Assembly: GCF_022790535.1 (NCBI RefSeq)
Contig: NZ_LOHG01000004.1
Coordinates: 338,617-383,105 of the forward strand
Direction of reading: 5' to 3'
Source of the DNA: Pseudomonas maioricensis
GTDB taxonomy: Bacteria; Pseudomonadota; Gammaproteobacteria; Pseudomonadales; Pseudomonadaceae
Length of the DNA stretch: 44,489 bases
Positions 40,200 through 44,489 of the stretch are shown here, piece after piece (position 1 is the stretch's first letter; each line of letters starts with the position of its first letter). The notes below the pieces were generated by a model. That model was not told the DNA's origin, did not search any database, and saw nothing but the letters and a program-made list of their open reading frames with translations. A program made the translations under genes and the position numbers.

Positions 40200-41404
40200 A
40201 AAAGATCCCCGTCGCCGAGTTGAAACTCGGTATGCACATACACGAGTTCTGTCGGCCCCGAAGCAATGAGCCGTCGTGGGCGAGCGATGTTGAAGTCAAA
40301 CTCAATGATCCTGATTTCTTCAAGCAAATAAAGGAATCGGCCGTCACTGAGGTGTGGATTGACACCAATCTGGGCCTGAACACCAAAGGTATGGGCTCAG
40401 TTACGCCCATCCATCAACAGGCTGAAGACAACAGTGATACAACGCCTTCGAGCATGGCCGAGGAATTGGCGCGTGCCAAACTGATCTGCGGTCGCGCCAA
40501 AAACGCAGTGATGACCATGTTCAGCGAAGCCAAGATGGGCAAAGCCATGAACGTGGCGGACGTGGGGCTGCTGGTTGAAGAAATCTCCAATTCGATACTG
40601 CGCCATCCCCATGCATTGATCAGCCTGTCACGCCTGAAAACCTCCGACGAATACACATACATGCACTCTGTAGCGGTGTGTGCGCTGATGGTAGCGCTTG
40701 CCCGGCGCATGAATCTGGATGAAGAACAGGTGCGTGAAGCGGGTGCCGCCGGGCTGATGCATGACGTGGGCAAAATGATGATTGACCCGCTGATTCTCAA
40801 CAAGCCGGGGCGGTTGACCCCTGAAGAATATGCGGTGATGAAGCACCACCCTGAGGCAGGCCTGAAGATTCTGCAGGACAGCAATCAGGTCAACGCCACC
40901 GTGCTCGATGTGTGCCTGCACCACCATGAAAAGTTCGACGGCTCTGGCTACCCACACGGTCTGGCCGGAGAACACATCAGCCTGTTTGCCAGAATGGGCG
41001 CAGTGTGTGATGTGTACGACGCCGTCACTTCCGACCGGCCTTATAAAAAAGGCTGGGGTGCCGCCAATTCAATTCGGGAAATGGCCAACTGGAAAGGTCA
41101 CTTCGACGAAAAAATCTTCCAGACTTTCGTCAAGACGCTGGGGATTTATCCGGTTGGCACACTGGTGTCTCTGGCCAGCGGCCGCCTGGCAGTCGTTACC
41201 GAACAGAGCGAAAAATCGTTGCTGATGCCAAGCGTCAAAGTCTTCATGTCCGCCCGGACGCGACGCCCTCTCACACCGACAGTGATCAACCTGGGCAATT
41301 CACAGGAACATGACACCATCCTGAAGATTGAAACGCCGGAAGACTGGGGCATCACCGACATCGATGAGTTGTGGATGGGGGCCAAAGCAGGAGCGGCCAA
41401 CTGA
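40193..41404 (+). CDS. HD-GYP domain c-di-GMP phosphodiesterase
   Basis: A 403-residue protein with an N-terminal DUF3391 domain (LKKIPVAELKLGMHIHEF onward, about residues 1-130) and a C-terminal HD-GYP domain. Conserved sites are HSVAVCALMVALARRM, MHDVGKMMIDPLILNKPG (HD at 190-191), HHPEAG, HHHEKFDGSGYPHGL (GYP at 252-254) and DVYDAVTSDRPYKKGW. All metal and substrate residues look intact, so c-di-GMP hydrolysis is expected, lowering the biofilm-promoting second messenger. The ATG at 40193 follows AAGG by about 9 bases and gives the family's usual MLKKIPV start. The stop lies 3 bases from that of the convergent regulator. Confidence 0.93.
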   Translation: MLKKIPVAELKLGMHIHEFCRPRSNEPSWASDVEVKLNDPDFFKQIKESAVTEVWIDTNLGLNTKGMGSVTPIHQQAEDNSDTTPSSMAEELARAKLICGRAKNAVMTMFSEAKMGKAMNVADVGLLVEEISNSILRHPHALISLSRLKTSDEYTYMHSVAVCALMVALARRMNLDEEQVREAGAAGLMHDVGKMMIDPLILNKPGRLTPEEYAVMKHHPEAGLKILQDSNQVNATVLDVCLHHHEKFDGSGYPHGLAGEHISLFARMGAVCDVYDAVTSDRPYKKGWGAANSIREMANWKGHFDEKIFQTFVKTLGIYPVGTLVSLASGRLAVVTEQSEKSLLMPSVKVFMSARTRRPLTPTVINLGNSQEHDTILKIETPEDWGITDIDELWMGAKAGAAN

Positions 41405-41407
41405 GGC

Positions 41408-44149
41408 TCAGCTCAGCAAGCCCAACTCCTGCGCCCGGGCCACAGCCTGGGTACGACGCTCGACACCTAACTTGCCATTGATATGGCTGGCGTGAGTTTT
41501 GACGGTGTGCAGCGAGATGAAAAGCTGGTCGCTGATTTCCTGGTTCGAACACCCTTGGGCAATCAAATGCAGGACGCTGAGTTCTCTCACGCTGAGGGTA
41601 TCAGTAGCGTGCAGCACATCAGCGTTCTCACGCGATGGCGGGCAGGTCGCCAGCGGAATTTTTTCCAACAGGGCATCACGTGCGGCACAGGGAGCCTCTT
41701 GCAGGAGTTGCTCGCGCAACCAGCCAGGATGATGCTCAATCAAATCATGAAACGGCAGCAGTGCTCCGCCAGTCGCTGCACGTAGACTCTGATCAAGCAG
41801 GCTGCGAGCCTTTGCCTCCTCGCCACACCCCATCAGCAACACCATCTGCTGAACCAGCGCTGTCAGATTGAGAAGCTGACCGTCGACGTTGCGGGCATGA
41901 TTTCCCAGCCGTTCAAGGCGCTGGGTGCTGGCCCCGACTTGACCCTGGATGCGCTCAAGCACGGCGCACTGCAGCTCCACATAATGAGGCAGTTGGGGAT
42001 GGCACTCAGGTGAGGGCGCTGGAGTTTCACCGCTATAGGTTTGAGTCAGTCGCAGCAACCAGGCTTCAGCCAGATCAAACCGGCCTTGCGCCAGCCAAAG
42101 CTCGCACTTGACCAGCGTAATCATCGCCAGATAGTAAATCGCTGGCACATCCCAGATATGCATCAGCCTTTCGGCTTCAGACAACTCCGCGAATGCCTCG
42201 GCGAAACGCCCCTCACGGCCGAGCAAACCGGCGAGCACGCAGTGGCCGATCAGCACGCTGATATCCCGGCACGCCCGCGCTTCAGCGAGCCCCGCGATCA
42301 GTTGCGCACGGCCAGCATCATTCTGCATACGCAGCGTCAGCAGAAAACCTTCATAAAGCGTCAGCCGCGCGCGTATCGCATATAGCCTTTGCGCGGGCAA
42401 ACCCTTCAGCCGTTGCAACCCGTGGCGCACTTCGTCCAGCGCTCGCAAGATTTCGCCTCGTGCCTGCAATGCACGAGCCCGATCGTAATGCGCAAGGGCT
42501 TCAAACAGCGGGTTGGCGACCCGTTGCGCGAGCTCAAGCGCCTCACGGTTGAGCGCCCGCGCACGCCACAGATCGCCCTCGGCAATGGCCAGATTGGCGA
42601 GGGTCGAAAGGCACATCAGGCGCTGGCCGTAACGCTTTCGCGGCAGGCTGAGCAATGCTTCGCTGCAACAGCGCTGAGTCTTTTCGGTATCCCCTCGCCC
42701 TCGGGCAATAATCCCGCTCAGCGCAAGCCACTGCGCGAGCATGGACTTCTGCGCCGTAGCAGAAGGCGCCGGAAGAAAGCGGCTAAGGTGCTCGGCCAGT
42801 TCTTCTGCAGCGTCGAGCTGACACGCCAGCCCGAGTGCCCAGGCATACAAGACAATCAGCCGTGGCGTGCTGATCAGCAGGCTGTCTGGCAGGTCCATTT
42901 TCCAGCGTAACAACATGCCGACGTTTTGCTCAGCGAGTAATTGTTCTTCAGAAAGGTTCTGCACCAGGTTGGCTGCAACGTCCAGATGCCCTGCCCGCAA
43001 CGCCTGCTCGACCGCCTCATCCAGCAACCCCTGCTCGCTGAACCAGCGGCAGGCATTCAGGTGCAAACGATTTTGTGGCGGCCCGGCCTGCGTCCTGGCG
43101 CGCAGCAGATCGGAGAATAAATGGTGGTAACGGTACCAACGTCCATGCTCATCCAGCGGGACGAGAAACACTTGATGCGCCTGCAGATAGCGCAGCATTT
43201 GCGCGCTGTCATGGCTGTCCCTGACGGCGTCGCACAATTCAAAACAAAAGCGTTCAAGGCACGCGGTGTCATATACGAACGCCTGCACATCACCGGGCAG
43301 GCAATCGATGACTTCTTCCAGCAAGTAATCGCGAATCAACCCTTCACCGCCGTGCAGCGCCTGAGGCAACTCACTGTCAGTGCCGACTTCGGAAGCTGCC
43401 AGTAACCAGAAACGCAACCCGGCAACCCAGCCTTCGCTGCGCTCAATGAGGCTTTGCAGCGCATCGGCGTCCAGTGAGCTGCTGCGTGGCCCTAAAAGCG
43501 CCAGGGATTCGCCATGGGTCAGGCGCAAATCCTGTTCGTTGAGCTCCACGAGTTGCCGCGAGAGTCGCAAGCGCGCCAGATGCCATTCAGGACGCTGGCG
43601 GCTGGTGACCATGACGATCAGCCCGGCGGGTAAATGATTGAGGAAGAATTGCAGGCAGCGATCCAGTACCGGTCCCTGTGCCAGGTGGTAGTCGTCGAGG
43701 ACCAGCAGAACAGGCTTACCGAGCATCAGGTGCATCGACAGCTCATCAAGCAAGCCATCCAGCCACTCTTCAAAAGCGAAGGGCTGCTGACGCTGACGCA
43801 TTTTCAACAAGCCCAGCGCCTGCGCGCCCAATTGCGGGAAGAACTGTTGCAGGGCAGCGAGCAGACGCTCCAGAAAACGCCCCGGGTCGCTGTCTCGCGG
43901 GCTCAGCCCCAGCCAGACGCTTTGCCATTGCTCAGGCAGGTTCTGGCAAAACTCCACCGCCAGCGAACTCTTGCCGAAACCTGCTGGCGCACTGACCAGC
44001 AATAACCGCCCCGATAACCCGGCGGTCAGGCGTGCGCACAAACGTTCACGGGTCACGTAGCCGTCAGGCAAGGGAGGTCGAAAGAATCGCCCCTCCAGCG
44101 CGGGAACCGCGTTGCCTGCGAATACTTGCAAACGGGACAAGTCAGTCAT
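41408..44149 (-). CDS. MalT-type LuxR-family transcriptional regulator
   Basis: A 913-residue LAL/MalT-like signal-transduction ATPase (STAND) regulator. The Walker A motif is VSAPAGFGKSSLAVEF, Walker B is PVLLVLDDYH, followed by a winged-helix region, a TPR-like middle (LSRFLPAPSATAQKSMLAQW and onward) and a C-terminal LuxR helix-turn-helix (LSVRELSVLHLIAQGCSNQE then ISDQLFISLHTVKTHASHIN). Such proteins bind an inducer and ATP, oligomerise and activate transcription; the inducer is unknown. The start used is ATG 44149 (MTDLSRLQVFAG); a longer reading from 44263 lacks a ribosome site. It converges on the HD-GYP gene. Confidence 0.9.
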   Translation of the reverse strand: MTDLSRLQVFAGNAVPALEGRFFRPPLPDGYVTRERLCARLTAGLSGRLLLVSAPAGFGKSSLAVEFCQNLPEQWQSVWLGLSPRDSDPGRFLERLLAALQQFFPQLGAQALGLLKMRQRQQPFAFEEWLDGLLDELSMHLMLGKPVLLVLDDYHLAQGPVLDRCLQFFLNHLPAGLIVMVTSRQRPEWHLARLRLSRQLVELNEQDLRLTHGESLALLGPRSSSLDADALQSLIERSEGWVAGLRFWLLAASEVGTDSELPQALHGGEGLIRDYLLEEVIDCLPGDVQAFVYDTACLERFCFELCDAVRDSHDSAQMLRYLQAHQVFLVPLDEHGRWYRYHHLFSDLLRARTQAGPPQNRLHLNACRWFSEQGLLDEAVEQALRAGHLDVAANLVQNLSEEQLLAEQNVGMLLRWKMDLPDSLLISTPRLIVLYAWALGLACQLDAAEELAEHLSRFLPAPSATAQKSMLAQWLALSGIIARGRGDTEKTQRCCSEALLSLPRKRYGQRLMCLSTLANLAIAEGDLWRARALNREALELAQRVANPLFEALAHYDRARALQARGEILRALDEVRHGLQRLKGLPAQRLYAIRARLTLYEGFLLTLRMQNDAGRAQLIAGLAEARACRDISVLIGHCVLAGLLGREGRFAEAFAELSEAERLMHIWDVPAIYYLAMITLVKCELWLAQGRFDLAEAWLLRLTQTYSGETPAPSPECHPQLPHYVELQCAVLERIQGQVGASTQRLERLGNHARNVDGQLLNLTALVQQMVLLMGCGEEAKARSLLDQSLRAATGGALLPFHDLIEHHPGWLREQLLQEAPCAARDALLEKIPLATCPPSRENADVLHATDTLSVRELSVLHLIAQGCSNQEISDQLFISLHTVKTHASHINGKLGVERRTQAVARAQELGLLS

Positions 44150-44285
44150 GGCCGGCTCTTGTTGAAGTCTTATCGGCTTGGCGAATGCTCTGGAGACTAG
44201 CCGGTAAGTCTGCCGTTTTGAAGGCACCGCGGGAAAAGACTGTAACAATTTGCCTACAATCATCGAACCGAATACATACCCATAA

Positions 44286-44305
44286 AAAAGCCCCTGTTAC
44301 GGGGC
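44286..44305 (-). terminator. Terminator for a gene beyond the right edge
   Basis: On the minus strand GCCCC, a 6-base loop and GGGGC are followed by TTTTTT. It points to a minus-strand gene that ends to the right of this site, outside the window. Confidence 0.7.
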
Positions 44306-44357
44306 CTCGGGTCACAACATTTTTTGAATCATCATTTACCGGCCAGCAAATACAGTA

Positions 44358-44444
44358 CCTGTGGGAGCGAGTTTATTCGCGAAGGGGCCGGCGCGTTCAG
44401 AACATGTCTGTCGTCTGATGCACTGCCTTCGCGAATCAATCCGC
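44358..44444. repeat. REP-type repeat pair (family C, copy 2)
   Basis: CTGTGGGAGCGAGTTTATTC then GCGAAGGGGCC pairs imperfectly with CCTTCGCGAATCAATCCGCC. This is the same family as at 5443-5523. The remaining bases up to 44489 show no gene. Confidence 0.6.
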
Positions 44445-44489
44445 CCTCATCAAGCACACTGCAACCTGCGGGATTGAAATGCATTTTCT

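Overview
The window reads as a chromosomal segment of a fluorescent Pseudomonas (P. fluorescens/P. putida-like). The protein sequences, the TonB receptor/FecI/FecR clusters, the REP-type inverted repeats carrying TGTAGGAG-like ends and the ahpB-trxB, cysZ, slyD and pta neighbourhood all point there. The order ahpB-trxB, cysZ, glycosyltransferase, old yellow enzyme, glutathione peroxidase, slyD, pta, acyltransferase, OmpA-like lipoprotein matches, as I recall it, the PA0833-PA0849 region of P. aeruginosa, with insertions and one loss (ackA). No tRNA, rRNA, CRISPR array or transposase gene was seen.

Layout. 1-4.9 kb: a ferrichrome-type TonB receptor with its FecI sigma and FecR regulator, with an HPF/RaiA-family ribosome-associated gene lying between them on the other strand; Fur-box-like sites sit upstream of the receptor and of the sigma gene. 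5-8.4 kb: small conserved genes (DUF3509-like, PsiE, an SOS-type yebG with a LexA box) and a second FecI/FecR pair with no receptor beside it. 8.6-10.7 kb: a Leu/Phe/Val-type amino-acid dehydrogenase and a SirB1-family protein. 10.65-16.3 kb: an accessory patch with an 1148-residue DUF6543/dermonecrotic-toxin-like protein, two distantly paralogous unknown genes flanking a small secreted protein, and a strong terminator with no gene in front of it (possible sRNA).

16.4-22.4 kb: an SDR, a flavodoxin, then a likely blue-light module (a short LOV photoreceptor with Cys53, an unknown gene, and a LitR/CarH-like MerR regulator that lacks the B12 ligands), followed by a monooxygenase-fold membrane protein, folM, a DUF1244 gene and a HopJ-family gene. 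22.5-25.5 kb: trxB and an AhpC/Prx1 peroxiredoxin below a near-consensus OxyR site, then cysZ. 25.5-27.4 kb: an AT-rich insert with a two-gene unit behind a near-perfect sigma-54 promoter and a stray FlhE-like secreted protein.

27.4-34.7 kb: glycosyltransferase, old yellow enzyme, glutathione peroxidase, slyD, a DUF3565-like gene, pta without ackA, and an acyltransferase. 34.9-38.9 kb: a complete third FecI-FecR-TonB receptor cluster with an extended 14-bp dyad at the sigma promoter. 39-44.2 kb: an OmpA-like lipoprotein, an HD-GYP phosphodiesterase preceded by an overlapping 37-codon leader ORF, and a MalT-type LuxR regulator. The main themes are iron uptake by cell-surface signalling, peroxide and DNA-damage defence (OxyR, LexA), light sensing, and two small accessory patches holding most of the unknown genes.
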